A stretch of DNA of 64,000 nucleotides, from positions 186,001-250,000 of the forward strand of contig CANKZU010000002.1 in the NCBI GenBank assembly GCA_947488615.1. Direction: 5' to 3'. Positions 1 to 8,998 of the stretch are shown here, one piece after another; within the stretch, counting starts at the first letter, position 1, and each line of letters opens with the position of its first letter. The notes beneath the pieces are model-generated. The model saw only the letters and a list, made by a program, of their open reading frames with translations, was not told the DNA's origin and made no database searches. The position numbers and the translations under genes are program-made. This DNA is from an uncultured Aurantimonas sp. (GTDB lineage Bacteria > Pseudomonadota > Alphaproteobacteria > Rhizobiales > Rhizobiaceae).

Positions 1-1193
1 CTCCGGGCTCGAACGGGGCGGGGACCGGCTGGACGATGTATCCGCCGCTGTCGACGTCGGGCCATCCCGGACCTGCGGTGGATCTCGCGATCTTCTCACT
101 GCATATTGCCGGCGCGTCGTCGATCCTCGGCGCGATCAACTTCATCACCACCATCCTCAACATGCGCGCGCCGGGCATGACCCTGCACAAGATGCCGTTG
201 TTTGCCTGGTCGGTGCTGGTGACCGCCTTCCTGTTGCTGTTGTCGCTGCCGGTTCTCGCCGGCGCGATCACCATGCTGCTGACCGACCGCAATTTCGGCA
301 CGACCTTCTTCTCCCCAGCGGGGGGTGGCGATCCGATCCTGTTCCAGCACCTGTTCTGGTTCTTCGGTCACCCGGAAGTCTACATCCTGATCCTGCCCGG
401 TTTCGGCATCGTCAGCCACATCATCTCGACCTTCTCCAAGAAGCCGGTGTTCGGCTATCTGGGCATGGCCTACGCCATGGTCGCCATCGGCGTCGTCGGG
501 TTCGTGGTGTGGGCCCACCACATGTACACCACCGGCATCTCGCTCAACACGCAGCGCTATTTCGTGTTCGCAACCATGGTCATCGCCGTGCCGACGGGCA
601 TCAAGATCTTTTCGTGGATCGCGACGATGTGGGGCGGCTCGTTGTCGTTCAAGACGCCGATGCTGTGGGCCCTCGGGTTTATTTTCCTGTTCACCGTTGG
701 CGGCGTCACCGGCGTGAAGCTGGCCAATGCGGGTCTCGACCGTGTGCTGCACGACACCTATTACGTCGTCGCCCACTTCCATTACGTCCTGTCGCTCGGG
801 GCTGTCTTCGCGATCTTTGGAGCCTGGTACTACTGGTTCCCGAAGATGTCGGGCTACATGTATAACGAGACGATCGGCAAGATTCACTTCTGGACGACAT
901 TCGTCGGCGTCAACATCCTGTTCTTCCCGCAGCACTTCCTTGGCGCCGCCGGCATGCCGCGCCGCTATGTCGACTACCCGGAAGCATTCGCGGGCTGGAA
1001 CTTCGTGTCGTCGATGGGCTCCTACATCTCGGCCGTGGGCGTCGCGATCTTCCTTTATGGAATTTGGGAAGCCTTCGCCAAAAAGCGGATCGCCGGCCCC
1101 AATCCCTGGGGTGCGGGTGCGACGTCGCTCGAATGGCAGCTGTCCTCGCCGCCGCCCTACCACCAGTGGGAAGAGCTGCCGCGCGTGAAGTGA
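1..1193 (+). CDS. ctaD: Cytochrome c oxidase subunit I, 5' truncated by window edge
   Basis: Catalytic heme-copper subunit of the aa3-type terminal oxidase in the inner membrane. It reduces O2 to water and pumps protons. The reading frame is open from the first bases of the window, before the first ATG at 36, so the N-terminal part lies upstream. Family signatures are visible: GHPEVY, with a CuB-ligand His and the Tyr of the cross-linked His-Tyr pair (about 366-383); WAHHMYTTG, with the paired CuB histidines; and [10 protein letters not shown], with the heme a3 and heme a histidines. The C-terminus ends in a normal stop at 1193. It heads a cta assembly operon, as is usual in Hyphomicrobiales. 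Identification is very secure; only the missing 5' part limits it. Confidence 0.97.
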   Translation, partial: PGSNGAGTGWTMYPPLSTSGHPGPAVDLAIFSLHIAGASSILGAINFITTILNMRAPGMTLHKMPLFAWSVLVTAFLLLLSLPVLAGAITMLLTDRNFGTTFFSPAGGGDPILFQHLFWFFGHPEVYILILPGFGIVSHIISTFSKKPVFGYLGMAYAMVAIGVVGFVVWAHHMYTTGISLNTQRYFVFATMVIAVPTGIKIFSWIATMWGGSLSFKTPMLWALGFIFLFTVGGVTGVKLANAGLDRVLHDTYYVVAHFHYVLSLGAVFAIFGAWYYWFPKMSGYMYNETIGKIHFWTTFVGVNILFFPQHFLGAAGMPRRYVDYPEAFAGWNFVSSMGSYISAVGVAIFLYGIWEAFAKKRIAGPNPWGAGATSLEWQLSSPPPYHQWEELPRVK

Positions 1194-1329
1194 GACGCGC
1201 CGGCTGACGCCGCACGGCAAATGCGCTACGGTCTTCGGACCGGGCGCGCCAATATTCGGTGTCTTCTCATTCGGGAGGGCACCCATAGCGACCGGGGCAC
1301 CGGTCAAATGGACGAGTTCGAGGTTCGAC

Positions 1330-2274
1330 TTGACGCTTCTCGGTTCCACCAACAGCGAGGTCCGCTCCAGCGGCGGGAGCCTCGCCGAGCCGCGTGACTT
1401 CCTGGCGCTTCTCAAGCCCCGGGTCATGTCGCTGGTGGTTCTCACCGCGATCACCGGCCTCGCGCTGGCCCCAGGGTCTCTGCATCCGACGCTCGCGGTC
1501 ATCTCGATCCTGTCGATCGCGATCGGCGCGGGCGCCTCGGGCGCGCTCAACATGTGGTATGACGCCGACATCGACGGCGTCATGACGCGAACGGCGAAGC
1601 GGCCAATCCCGGCCGGGCGCATCGAGCCGGAGACCGCGCTGGCCTTCGGGCTCGGATTGTCGCTGCTTGCGGTCACGTTGCTCGGGCTCGCCTCGAACTG
1701 GTTCGCCGCCGGGCTGCTGGCCTTCACCATCTTCTTTTACGCCGTCGTCTACACGATGTGGCTGAAGCGCTCGACGCCGCAGAACATCGTCATCGGCGGT
1801 GCCGCTGGCGCGTTTCCGCCGATGATCGGCTGGGCCGCCGTGACGGGCGGCGTCGCGGTCGAGAGCATCGTTCTCTTTCTCATCATCTTTCTCTGGACGC
1901 CGCCGCATTTCTGGGCGCTGGCGCTGTTCAAGCTGAAAGACTATGACAACGCCGGCGTACCGATGCTGCCGAATGTCGCGGGGGAACGCGCGACGCGGAT
2001 CCAGATTTTCATCTACTCCCTGCTGCTTGTGCCGGTCGGTGTCGCGCCCTGGCTCCTGGGTTTCGCCGGGCCTGTCTACGGAATTGCCGCCGTCCTGCTC
2101 GGGGCGAACTTTCTCCGGCACGCCTATGCGACGCTGCACATGGCCGACGGCGATCCGAAGATGATTCCGGCCAAGCGACTGTTCGCCTTTTCCATCCTTT
2201 ATCTGTTCGGCCTGTTCGTAATTCTTCTCGCCGAGGCGCTCTTGCGGCCTGTGTCGACCGTGATCGGAGCCTGA
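1330..2274 (+). CDS. ctaB: Protoheme IX farnesyltransferase (heme O synthase)
   Basis: UbiA-family polytopic membrane enzyme that attaches a farnesyl chain to heme B, giving heme O, the precursor of heme A for cytochrome oxidase. The protein is 314 aa, normal for the family. The first Asp-rich prenyl-diphosphate motif is visible at about residues 74-82 (N74, D78, D82). A second conserved loop with [11 protein letters not shown] and an AGERATR stretch lies near 205-225. Hydrophobic helices fill the rest. The start is a TTG; no in-frame ATG lies upstream, and the ATG at 1308 is out of frame. It lies 136 bp after ctaD and 1 bp before the next small gene. Confidence 0.95.
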   Translation: MTLLGSTNSEVRSSGGSLAEPRDFLALLKPRVMSLVVLTAITGLALAPGSLHPTLAVISILSIAIGAGASGALNMWYDADIDGVMTRTAKRPIPAGRIEPETALAFGLGLSLLAVTLLGLASNWFAAGLLAFTIFFYAVVYTMWLKRSTPQNIVIGGAAGAFPPMIGWAAVTGGVAVESIVLFLIIFLWTPPHFWALALFKLKDYDNAGVPMLPNVAGERATRIQIFIYSLLLVPVGVAPWLLGFAGPVYGIAAVLLGANFLRHAYATLHMADGDPKMIPAKRLFAFSILYLFGLFVILLAEALLRPVSTVIGA

Positions 2275-2275
2275 T

Positions 2276-2410
2276 ATGGACGGGGATCGCGTGCGACTCA
2301 CCGAGGCGGAGCAGCGGGCGCGGCGGCACCGGTCGATCGCAATCGGGGTCGTCCTCGTGGCGCTCGTCGTCATCTTTTACTTCGTCTCGATCGCGAAGAT
2401 GGCGTCATGA
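2276..2410 (+). CDS. Small single-span membrane protein of the cta operon (CtaF/CoxF-like)
   Basis: A 44-codon gene. It begins with an ATG one base after the ctaB stop and overlaps the ctaG start by an ATGA. The product has a charged N-terminus (acidic and arginine-rich, residues 1-19) followed by one hydrophobic span (about 21-40) ending in KMAS. Small proteins of this shape occupy the same slot between ctaB and ctaG in many alphaproteobacteria and are annotated as CtaF/CoxF-like. Their biochemical role is not established. Support comes from perfect coupling on both sides and a clean transmembrane segment. Confidence 0.8.
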   Translation: MDGDRVRLTEAEQRARRHRSIAIGVVLVALVVIFYFVSIAKMAS

Positions 2411-3039
2411 GCGAGACCGGGCGCGGCGCCGCGAGGCCACGAACCCGCACGGCCGGGCGCAAGGGCGTGGTTATCGCCGTTTCTTGCGCGGCTTTTGCCG
2501 TCGGCATGATCGGCGCGGCCTATGCGTCGGTGCCGCTCTACCAGCTGTTCTGTCAGGTCACTGGCTATGGCGGCACGACACAGCGGGCGGAGGGGGGCTC
2601 CAGCCGTGTCATCGATCGCACGGTTACCGTACGTTTCGACGGCAACGTCGCCGGCGACCTTCCCTGGGAGTTCCAGCCGAACGACCGGCAGGTCACGGTG
2701 AAGCTCGGCGAGACGCGGGAAGTGTCCTATCGGGTAAAAAACAATTCTGACGAGGCGGTCACCGGGCAGGCGACCTTCAACGTCACGCCCAATGCCGCCG
2801 GGGTCTATTTCAACAAGATCGCCTGCTTCTGCTTCGATAACCAGACGCTCCAGCCGGGCGAAGAGCTTGATATGCCGATCGTCTTCTATGTCGATCCGGA
2901 CATGCTGGAAGCGGACGAGTTGAAAGATGCGCCGGGCATAACCCTGTCCTATACGTTCTTCAGGGTCGACGAGCCGGAGCAGCCTGTCGCGGCGGCGCCG
3001 GACACGGGCAGGCGCGAGGATTTGACGAACAAGCTGTGA
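2407..3039 (+). CDS. ctaG: Cytochrome c oxidase assembly protein CtaG (Cox11)
   Basis: Membrane-anchored copper chaperone that delivers copper to the CuB site of oxidase subunit I. The protein is 210 aa. It has a short basic cytoplasmic N-terminus, one transmembrane helix at about 21-43, and a periplasmic beta domain. The diagnostic copper-binding CFCF motif is at C140/C142, and the conserved membrane-proximal Cys is C49 in the FCQVTGYGGTT segment. The ATG overlaps the preceding 44-codon gene. Its place between ctaB and ctaE is typical. Confidence 0.96.
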   Translation: MSETGRGAARPRTRTAGRKGVVIAVSCAAFAVGMIGAAYASVPLYQLFCQVTGYGGTTQRAEGGSSRVIDRTVTVRFDGNVAGDLPWEFQPNDRQVTVKLGETREVSYRVKNNSDEAVTGQATFNVTPNAAGVYFNKIACFCFDNQTLQPGEELDMPIVFYVDPDMLEADELKDAPGITLSYTFFRVDEPEQPVAAAPDTGRREDLTNKL

Positions 3040-3151
3040 TAGCGCGGCCGTTGGAACGCACGGGCGCGGCAATCGACAGTGAAGCTGGAATTGGCTCACG
3101 ATCTCCGATAGGCAGATCGCCGGGCATAGAGGATCAGACCGGGGACCCGTA

Positions 3152-4027
3152 ATGGCAGACACGCACGCCAAGCACCACGATTACCATATCATCGACCCGA
3201 GCCCGTGGCCGTTTATCGGCTCCATCGGCGCGTTCGTCATGCTGTTCGGCCTCGTCGGGTACATGCGTGACTTCTCCGGCAACCAGTTTGTGGTCTTCGG
3301 CATCGATATGGCCGGTCCCTGGCTGTTCTTCCTCGGCTTGGCCGTTGTCCTCTACGTGATGTTCGCCTGGTGGTCGGATACCATCAAGGAGGGCCGCGAA
3401 GGCGCGCATACGCGCGTCGTGTCGCTGCATCTGCGCTACGGCATGATCATGTTCATCGCCTCCGAGGTGATGTTCTTCGCCGCCTGGTTCTGGGCCTTCT
3501 TCGACGCCAGCCTGTTTCCGGGCGAAGCCGTTCAGCCGATGCGGGCGGAAGCGCTGGGTGGGCAATGGCCGCCGGTCGGCATCGATGTTCTCGATCCGCT
3601 GCACCTGCCGCTGTTCAACACCATCACCCTGCTGCTGTCCGGCACCACAGTCACCTGGGCCCATCACGCCCTGTTGCACAACGATCGCAAGGGGTTGATC
3701 TGGGGATTGGCGCTCACTGTCATCCTCGGCGTGATCTTCTCCTACGTCCAGTTCTATGAATATGCCCACGCGCCCTTCGCCTTTTCCGGGTCGATCTACG
3801 GCTCGACCTTCTTCATGGCGACAGGCTTCCACGGCTTCCACGTCATCATCGGGACGATTTTCCTCACCGTCTGCCTGATCCGGGCGATGAAGGGGCAGTT
3901 TACCCCGCAAAAGCATTTCGGCTTCGAGGCGGCCGCCTGGTACTGGCACTTCGTCGACGTCGTCTGGCTATTCCTGTTCTTCTGCATCTACATCTGGGGC
4001 AGCTGGGGCGCGACGATCGCCCATTAG
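3152..4027 (+). CDS. ctaE: Cytochrome c oxidase subunit III
   Basis: Seven-helix inner-membrane subunit of the aa3 oxidase that stabilises the catalytic subunit. The 291 aa length fits the bacterial family. A short hydrophilic His-rich N-terminus is followed by helices. The [14 protein letters not shown] segment carries the conserved membrane-buried Glu, TVTWAHHAL is present, and the C-terminal helix contains [15 protein letters not shown]. The gene follows ctaG after a 112-bp gap in which nothing else was recognised, and it is followed by a strong hairpin with a T run. Confidence 0.97.
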   Translation: MADTHAKHHDYHIIDPSPWPFIGSIGAFVMLFGLVGYMRDFSGNQFVVFGIDMAGPWLFFLGLAVVLYVMFAWWSDTIKEGREGAHTRVVSLHLRYGMIMFIASEVMFFAAWFWAFFDASLFPGEAVQPMRAEALGGQWPPVGIDVLDPLHLPLFNTITLLLSGTTVTWAHHALLHNDRKGLIWGLALTVILGVIFSYVQFYEYAHAPFAFSGSIYGSTFFMATGFHGFHVIIGTIFLTVCLIRAMKGQFTPQKHFGFEAAAWYWHFVDVVWLFLFFCIYIWGSWGATIAH

Positions 4028-4090
4028 AATGGGTTCGGCTCGGGTCGGCTTTTGACGGGACCCGGCCCCGACTGTGACCATCGGAATTTC

Positions 4091-4129
4091 GCGGAGGCGG
4101 CGCGCAAGCGGCCGCCTCCGCCGTTTTTT
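4091..4129 (+). terminator. Rho-independent terminator or attenuator after ctaE
   Basis: An 11-bp perfect GC-rich stem (4091-4101 with 4111-4121) with a 9-nt loop is followed directly by six T residues (4124-4129). It sits 63 bp after the ctaE stop and only 15 bp before the ATG of the DUF983 gene. It could end the core cta transcript or allow only partial read-through to DUF983 and surf1. Confidence 0.65.
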
Positions 4130-4144
4130 GGAGACCGCAAACCG

Positions 4145-4531
4145 ATGAGCGAGGACAGGGCGCCGCATACGCTGGCCGATCCGGCCAAGGCCGGATTGCG
4201 GGGCCGCTGTCCCCGCTGCGGCGACGGGCGATTGTTTTCGGGCTTTTTGACCGTCGCGCCATGCTGTTCCAACTGCGATCTGGATTACGCGTTTATCGAC
4301 TCGGGCGACGGTCCGGCGGTGTTCGTGATTCTGATCATCGGCTTTATCGTCGTCGGGCTGGCGCTTTGGCTGGAGGTCACGGTCGGCCCACCCTTGTGGG
4401 TGCATTTCCTGCTCTGGCTGCCGCTGACCTTGATTCTGAGCCTGCCGCTGCTCCGCAGTCTCAAGGGGCTGATGATCGGACTACAATATAAGCACCAGGC
4501 ATCGGAAGGACGCCTCGACCGTGACGGATGA
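4145..4531 (+). CDS. DUF983 family zinc-ribbon-like membrane protein
   Basis: A 128-aa protein of unknown biochemical function. The N-terminal part carries a CPRCGDGRLF motif followed by a CCxxC motif, looking like a small four-cysteine metal-binding knuckle. Two hydrophobic helices follow (about residues 62-82 and 88-108), then a short charged tail. DUF983 genes commonly lie between ctaE and surf1 in alphaproteobacteria, which suggests a part in oxidase assembly, but this is inference. The ATG at 4145 is preferred because a GGAG lies about 11 bases upstream; an upstream TTG would read through the terminator hairpin. Confidence 0.85.
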   Translation: MSEDRAPHTLADPAKAGLRGRCPRCGDGRLFSGFLTVAPCCSNCDLDYAFIDSGDGPAVFVILIIGFIVVGLALWLEVTVGPPLWVHFLLWLPLTLILSLPLLRSLKGLMIGLQYKHQASEGRLDRDG

Positions 4532-5327
4532 CGCTGCCCCGGCGAAGGCTGTCGGCGAAGCGACGCGGTCCGGCCGGATGTCCCGCCCACGCTTCTGGCT
4601 GGCGCTGGGGGGCTGCCTCGTCGGCGTCGCCATCCTCGTCGTGCTCGGCACCTGGCAGGTCGAGCGGCTTCATTGGAAGGAAGGCCTCGTCGCACGAATC
4701 GAGCAGCGGACCGACGCCAAGCCCATCGATCTCGACGCGCTTGTCGCCCGTTTCGCCGAAACCGGCGACGTCGACTACACGCCGGTCACGGCCGAAGGCC
4801 GCTTCCTCCACGAAGGCGAGCGCTATTTTCTGTCGACATTCGAGGGCCAGGCTGGCTGGAACGTCTACACGCCGCTGCTGACGGGGGGCGGGGATATCGT
4901 GTTCGTGAATCGCGGTTTCGTCCCCTACGAGCTGCGCGAGCCGCAGACGCGGGCGAAGGGGCAGATCGAGGGCGCGGTGACGATCACCGGCCTCGCGCGA
5001 AACGCCCCCACCGAAAAGGCCAGCAACTTCGTGCCGGACAACGATTCGGCCAACAAGACCTTTTTCTGGCGCGATCTCGATGCGATGGCCGCCGGCTTGA
5101 CGCTCACGAGCGACGCGCAGGTGCTGCCGTTTTTCGTCGATGCCGGGCCGGGGCGCGCGCCCGGCGGCTGGCCGGTCGGGGGGACGACGGCCATCAACAT
5201 TCCGAACAGCCATCTGCAATACGCCGTTACGTGGTACGGGCTGGCCTTCGTGCTCGCGGTGATGACGGTCCTGCTTGTGGTAGGGGATCGACGCGCGGCT
5301 CGGGCAGCCACCGGCGCCTCAGCATGA
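4521..5327 (+). CDS. SURF1 family cytochrome oxidase biogenesis protein
   Basis: The protein is 268 aa with the SURF1 layout: an N-terminal transmembrane helix (about 27-47) ending in GTWQVERLHWKE, a large periplasmic domain, and a C-terminal helix (about 236-256, after the NSHLQYAVTWYGLA signature). SURF1 proteins assist heme a insertion or maturation of oxidase subunit I. The chosen GTG start overlaps the DUF983 stop by 11 bp and has a GGAAGGA 11 bases upstream. An ATG at 4578 would shorten the cytoplasmic N-terminus by 19 residues without losing the helix. Confidence 0.93.
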   Translation: MTDDAAPAKAVGEATRSGRMSRPRFWLALGGCLVGVAILVVLGTWQVERLHWKEGLVARIEQRTDAKPIDLDALVARFAETGDVDYTPVTAEGRFLHEGERYFLSTFEGQAGWNVYTPLLTGGGDIVFVNRGFVPYELREPQTRAKGQIEGAVTITGLARNAPTEKASNFVPDNDSANKTFFWRDLDAMAAGLTLTSDAQVLPFFVDAGPGRAPGGWPVGGTTAINIPNSHLQYAVTWYGLAFVLAVMTVLLVVGDRRAARAATGASA

Positions 5328-5332
5328 ACCGT

Positions 5333-5668
5333 TCAATCGCCGGGGGCCGAGCTGGATCTGCCAAGATCGGACAAGAGCCGCCGGACCGTGGCCTCGGCAT
5401 TGCCCTGATCGTCGCGAGCGTCGCTGAATTCGAGGCCGAAGTTCCGCATTCTGCGCCAGACGACCTTGGCGGGCCTGATCCGCGTATCGTCGCGCTGAAC
5501 GGAAAACTCGACATCGCGGGAGGGAATGTGTCCATCCGCGGCGACGATTTCGGCGCCATGGTCGGACAGGTTCTTGATCCGAACGGGCAGGATCGCGCTT
5601 TCGGGGCCGCAGGTGACCGCGCCGGCCAGGCAGACACGGTGTCGGCGCTTGCGTCTCTGTTCGAGCAT
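5333..5668 (-). CDS. PilZ domain protein, putative c-di-GMP receptor
   Basis: A 111-aa single-domain protein. The c-di-GMP binding signatures are visible: an arginine-rich RRKRRHR stretch at residues 5-11 supplying the RxxxR motif, and NLSDHGA at 33-39 supplying the (D/N)xSxxG motif. The ATG at 5668 is chosen because GGGAGAG lies just upstream on this strand; a much longer frame running into ispH is an antisense shadow. The gene converges with surf1 (stops 5 bp apart) and interrupts the otherwise plus-strand run. Its output partner is unknown. Confidence 0.82.
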   Translation of the reverse strand: MLEQRRKRRHRVCLAGAVTCGPESAILPVRIKNLSDHGAEIVAADGHIPSRDVEFSVQRDDTRIRPAKVVWRRMRNFGLEFSDARDDQGNAEATVRRLLSDLGRSSSAPGD

Positions 5669-5846
5669 TGGATCTCTCCCGAATTCATTCGGTATCCTGA
5701 GTAAATTCGAAAGACGGCCCTGCCAAGCTTTTGATGTCGTTAGGCTTAACGCCAGTGGCGCAGGGGAACCACCGATCAGGTTCCGCGACGCAGTGCTCCG
5801 AAAACGGATTCCGGTTTCCACCAACATGCTGTAGGCACGGCGAGAC

Positions 5847-5875
5847 TTGACACATCCCGGGCCAATCCCTTCATT
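5847..5875 (+). promoter_or_regulatory. Possible sigma-70-like promoter upstream of ispH
   Basis: A perfect TTGACA hexamer at 5847-5852 is followed after 17 bp by TTCATT, a weak -10 match (3 of 6). It lies in the 250-bp divergent gap between the PilZ gene and ispH, about 43 bp before the ispH start. Tentative. Confidence 0.3.
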
Positions 5876-5917
5876 CGGCCCGCCGACCGAGCGATACCGC
5901 CAACACCGGAGCCATTC

Positions 5918-6922
5918 TTGTCCGTCCCCGCCGCAAAGCCGAAACTGACGATCCGCATGTGTGAGCCGCGCGGCTTTTGCGCCGGCGTCGACCGGGCGAT
6001 CCAGATCGTCGTTCTGGCGCTGAAGAAATATGGCGCTCCGGTCTATGTCCGCCATGAGATCGTCCACAATCGCTATGTCGTCGAAGGCCTGCGGAACATG
6101 GGCGCGGTTTTCGTCAAGGAGCTCGACGATATTCCCGACGATGGCCAGCCGGTCGTGTTTTCGGCGCATGGCGTGCCGAAATCGGTGCCGGCGGCCGCCG
6201 AGGCGCGTGAGATGCTTTATCTCGACGCCACATGCCCGCTGGTGTCGAAGGTCCACAAGCAGGCGATGCGGCACATGCGGCTCGGTCGCCATGTCCTGTT
6301 GATCGGGCATCGCGGTCATCCGGAGGTCGTCGGCACCATGGGGCAACTGCCCGAGGGGGCCGTGACCCTGATCGAGACCGAGGCGGATGTCGCCGCCTAT
6401 GTTCCGAGCGATCCGGCGGCCCTCGGCTTCGTCACCCAGACGACGCTGTCGGTGGACGACACAATCGGGATCGTCGAGGCATTGCAGGCGAAGTTCCCGG
6501 CGCTGCACGCGCCCTCGTCGGAATCCATCTGTTATGCGACGACCAACCGGCAGGAGGCGGTGAAGGCCGCCGCGCCTGGCGCTGATGTCTTCCTCGTGGT
6601 CGGAGCACCGAACTCGTCGAACTCGCGCCGGCTGGTCGAAGTGGCGGAACGCTTCGGCGCGGGCGAGGGGGTTCTGGTCGAAGGCGTGGCGGACATTCCC
6701 TGGGACGCGATTTTGGCCGACGGGACCATCGCGATGTCAGCCGGTGCCTCGGCGCCGGAAATCCTTATCGACGCCATTGTCGCGGCCTTTCGCGAGCGGT
6801 TTGAGGTCGCCATCGAACTGGTGCGGACGGCGGAGGAAAACGAGAACTTCCCGGTCATGCGCAGCCTTCGCCAAACGCCGCTGACGGCGGCCGACATGGT
6901 CTTCGTGAACGGTCAGGCCTGA
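5918..6922 (+). CDS. ispH: 4-hydroxy-3-methylbut-2-enyl diphosphate reductase
   Basis: Last enzyme of the MEP isoprenoid pathway. It reduces HMBPP to IPP and DMAPP using a [4Fe-4S] cluster. The three cluster cysteines are visible at C21 ([10 protein letters not shown]), C106 ([11 protein letters not shown]) and C205 (ICYATTNRQ). Substrate-binding residues of the family are also present: H50, H84, H134, E136 and T176. The 334 aa length fits. The start is a TTG; the next in-frame ATG at M14 would begin right at the CEPRGFCAG segment and would remove normally conserved residues, so TTG is preferred. Confidence 0.95.
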   Translation: MSVPAAKPKLTIRMCEPRGFCAGVDRAIQIVVLALKKYGAPVYVRHEIVHNRYVVEGLRNMGAVFVKELDDIPDDGQPVVFSAHGVPKSVPAAAEAREMLYLDATCPLVSKVHKQAMRHMRLGRHVLLIGHRGHPEVVGTMGQLPEGAVTLIETEADVAAYVPSDPAALGFVTQTTLSVDDTIGIVEALQAKFPALHAPSSESICYATTNRQEAVKAAAPGADVFLVVGAPNSSNSRRLVEVAERFGAGEGVLVEGVADIPWDAILADGTIAMSAGASAPEILIDAIVAAFRERFEVAIELVRTAEENENFPVMRSLRQTPLTAADMVFVNGQA

Positions 6923-6924
6923 GC

Positions 6925-7905
6925 GTGGCGGTCTATACTGACGTATCGGAATCGCAGCTGACGGCGTTTCTCGCCGATTATGACCTCGGTCCGCTGCTGA
7001 GCTACAAGGGCATCGCCGAGGGCGTCGAAAACTCGAATTTTCTACTGCGCACTGGCGGCGGGACCTTCATCCTGACGCTCTACGAAAAGCGGGTAAATCG
7101 CGACGATTTGCCGTTCTTCGTCGGTCTGATGGAGCATCTGGCCGAGCGCGGGCTGTCCTGCCCGTTGCCGGTCCATACGCGCGCCGGCGAATCGCTCGGA
7201 GAACTCTCCGGTCGCCCGGCGGCGATCTTCACCTTTCTGGAAGGCATGTGGACCCGCCGGCCGTCGGCGGACCATTGCCGCGCCGTCGGCGGCGCCATGG
7301 CGCGCATGCACGCCGAAGCCGCCGATTTCCCGCTGCATCGGGCAAACGGCCTGGCGCTCGCTGACTGGCAGCCGCTGTTTACAAGTTGCGATGGCCGCGC
7401 CGACGAGGTGGAGCCGGGTCTGTCCGACGAGATCGCGGCGGAACTGGCGTTCCTGGAAGCGAGCTGGCCGACGGATATCCCGCGCGGCATCATCCACGCC
7501 GACCTCTTTCCCGACAACGTCTTCTTCCTTTCGGGCGAGCTGTCGGGGCTGATCGACTTTTATTTCGCCTGCGATGACCTCCTGGCCTACGATTTGGCGA
7601 TCGGGCTATGCGCCTGGTGTTTCGAGTCGGACGCCAGCTTCAATGTGACGAAGGGCAGGGCGCTGCTAGAGGGCTATGCTGCGGTCCGCCCGTTGCAGGA
7701 CGCGGAACTGGCAGTGCTTCCCGTCCTTTGCCGCGGTGCGTCCCTGCGGTTCTTGCTGACGCGGCTCTACGATTGGCTGAATACGCCTGAGGGCTCCTTC
7801 GTGACCAAGAAGGACCCGAAGGAATATTTGCGCAAGCTGCGCTTCCACCGCTCGGTCGGAAGCGCGGTGGGATATGGGTTCGATACCGGACGGGTGATAG
7901 CATGA
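6925..7905 (+). CDS. thrB: Homoserine kinase (APH-fold type)
   Basis: Phosphorylates L-homoserine to O-phosphohomoserine for threonine synthesis. The protein is 326 aa and belongs to the aminoglycoside-phosphotransferase-fold ThrB family, not the GHMP type. The Brenner-like catalytic segment [10 protein letters not shown] supplies the catalytic Asp and the metal-binding Asn. A downstream [10 protein letters not shown] supplies the second metal-binding Asp. GTG start 2 bp after the ispH stop; the TGA overlaps the rnhA ATG. Threonine synthase (thrC) lies 8 kb downstream on the other strand. Confidence 0.94.
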   Translation: MAVYTDVSESQLTAFLADYDLGPLLSYKGIAEGVENSNFLLRTGGGTFILTLYEKRVNRDDLPFFVGLMEHLAERGLSCPLPVHTRAGESLGELSGRPAAIFTFLEGMWTRRPSADHCRAVGGAMARMHAEAADFPLHRANGLALADWQPLFTSCDGRADEVEPGLSDEIAAELAFLEASWPTDIPRGIIHADLFPDNVFFLSGELSGLIDFYFACDDLLAYDLAIGLCAWCFESDASFNVTKGRALLEGYAAVRPLQDAELAVLPVLCRGASLRFLLTRLYDWLNTPEGSFVTKKDPKEYLRKLRFHRSVGSAVGYGFDTGRVIA

Positions 7906-8366
7906 GCGAGACAAACCGGGTCGAGATCCATACCGACGGCGCCTGTTCGGGCAATCCGGGGCCGGGCGGCTGGGGCGCGATCCTGCGCTTCAACGGGGCG
8001 GCCAAGGAATTAAAGGGCGGCGAGGAGCTGACCACCAACAACCGCATGGAGCTGACGGCCGTGATCGAGGCGCTCGCCGCGCTGAAGCGCCCCTGCACCG
8101 TCGCTCTGTATTCCGACTCGACCTATATGCGCGACGGCATCACCAAATGGATTCACGGCTGGAAGCGCAACGGCTGGAAGACCGCCGACAAGAAGCCGGT
8201 GAAGAATGCCGAGTTATGGCAGCGGCTCGAAGAGGAGAAGGGCCGCCACGAAGTGGCGTTTCATTGGGTCCGCGGGCATGACGGCAATGAGCTCAACGAG
8301 CGGGCCGACGAACTCGCCCGCGCCGGCATGGAGCCTTTCAAAACAGGAAAACGGGCCGCGAGGTAA
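7902..8366 (+). CDS. rnhA: Ribonuclease HI
   Basis: Cleaves the RNA strand of RNA-DNA hybrids. At 154 aa it is a complete RNase HI domain. The catalytic set is present: D12 in [12 protein letters not shown]50 in NNRMELTA, D72 in YSDSTY, and D136 in NERADELA, with H126 in the flexible loop. The start overlaps thrB by an ATGA, so it should be translationally coupled. The final codons form half of a strong hairpin shared with the downstream convergent gene. Confidence 0.97.
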   Translation: MSETNRVEIHTDGACSGNPGPGGWGAILRFNGAAKELKGGEELTTNNRMELTAVIEALAALKRPCTVALYSDSTYMRDGITKWIHGWKRNGWKTADKKPVKNAELWQRLEEEKGRHEVAFHWVRGHDGNELNERADELARAGMEPFKTGKRAAR

Positions 8367-8382
8367 CATCCTTGCGGCCCGT
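8341..8382 (-). terminator. Hairpin terminator for the peroxiredoxin gene, overlapping the rnhA end
   Basis: A 13-bp inverted repeat (8351-8363 with 8370-8382, one G-T wobble) has a 6-nt loop. Read on the minus strand it is followed by TTTTCCTGTTTT, giving a plausible intrinsic terminator 38 bp past the peroxiredoxin stop. On the plus strand no clear T run follows. Confidence 0.5.
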
Positions 8383-8419
8383 CTTCATGCGCCCGTCTTC
8401 ATACGATTGTCGGGGCGGC

Positions 8420-8905
8420 TCAGAGCTGTTCGAGCAGCGCCTCGGCCGACGACTTGTCCGCCTGGCCCGGTGACTCCTCGATATTCAGCGCCTTGACCAC
8501 GCCGTCCTCGACGATCATCGAATAGCGCTTGGAGCGCACGCCGAGGCCCGCCACCGAAAGGTCGACGTCGAGGCCGACGGCCTTGGTGAATTCGCCGTTG
8601 CCATCCGACAGGAACAGGATCTTGCCGGCTGCTTCATTGGCCTTTTCCCAGGCGCTCATGACGAAGATGTCGTTGACCGCGACGACGGCGATGGTATCGA
8701 CGCCCTTGGCGCGGATCTCGTCGTTGTGGGTGATGAAGCCCGGCAGATGGTTCATCGAGCAGGTCGGCGTGAATGCGCCGGGCACGGCGAAAAGCACGAC
8801 CTTTTTGCCGGCGAATATCTCGTCGGTGGATAGATCGGCGGGGCCATCGGGCACCTTGGTCTTGAGTGTCGCGTTCGGAAGCTTGTCGCCTACGCTGATA
8901 GCCAT
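8420..8905 (-). CDS. Peroxiredoxin, Prx5 / AhpC-TSA family
   Basis: A 161-aa thiol peroxidase that reduces hydrogen peroxide and organic peroxides. The peroxidatic motif PGAFTPTC is at residues 42-49 with C49. No second cysteine is present, so this is a 1-Cys member likely recycled by glutaredoxin/glutathione or another thiol. Homologues sit near rnhA in several Rhizobiales. The ATG starts MAISVGDKLPNATL, typical for the family. Confidence 0.94.
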   Translation of the reverse strand: MAISVGDKLPNATLKTKVPDGPADLSTDEIFAGKKVVLFAVPGAFTPTCSMNHLPGFITHNDEIRAKGVDTIAVVAVNDIFVMSAWEKANEAAGKILFLSDGNGEFTKAVGLDVDLSVAGLGVRSKRYSMIVEDGVVKALNIEESPGQADKSSAEALLEQL

Positions 8906-8998
8906 CTGTCATCCCTCTCGTACGCCGCTCCGCGGCTTGACCCTGGCCAAGCGCCAGCGATGCCGGATGTGGGGCACCCAGCGCTTTTGTCGAGGCTG

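Noticed and set aside
96..1730. 544-codon minus-strand frame over ctaD and ctaB
   Set aside because: Shadow of two certain genes; no domain content.
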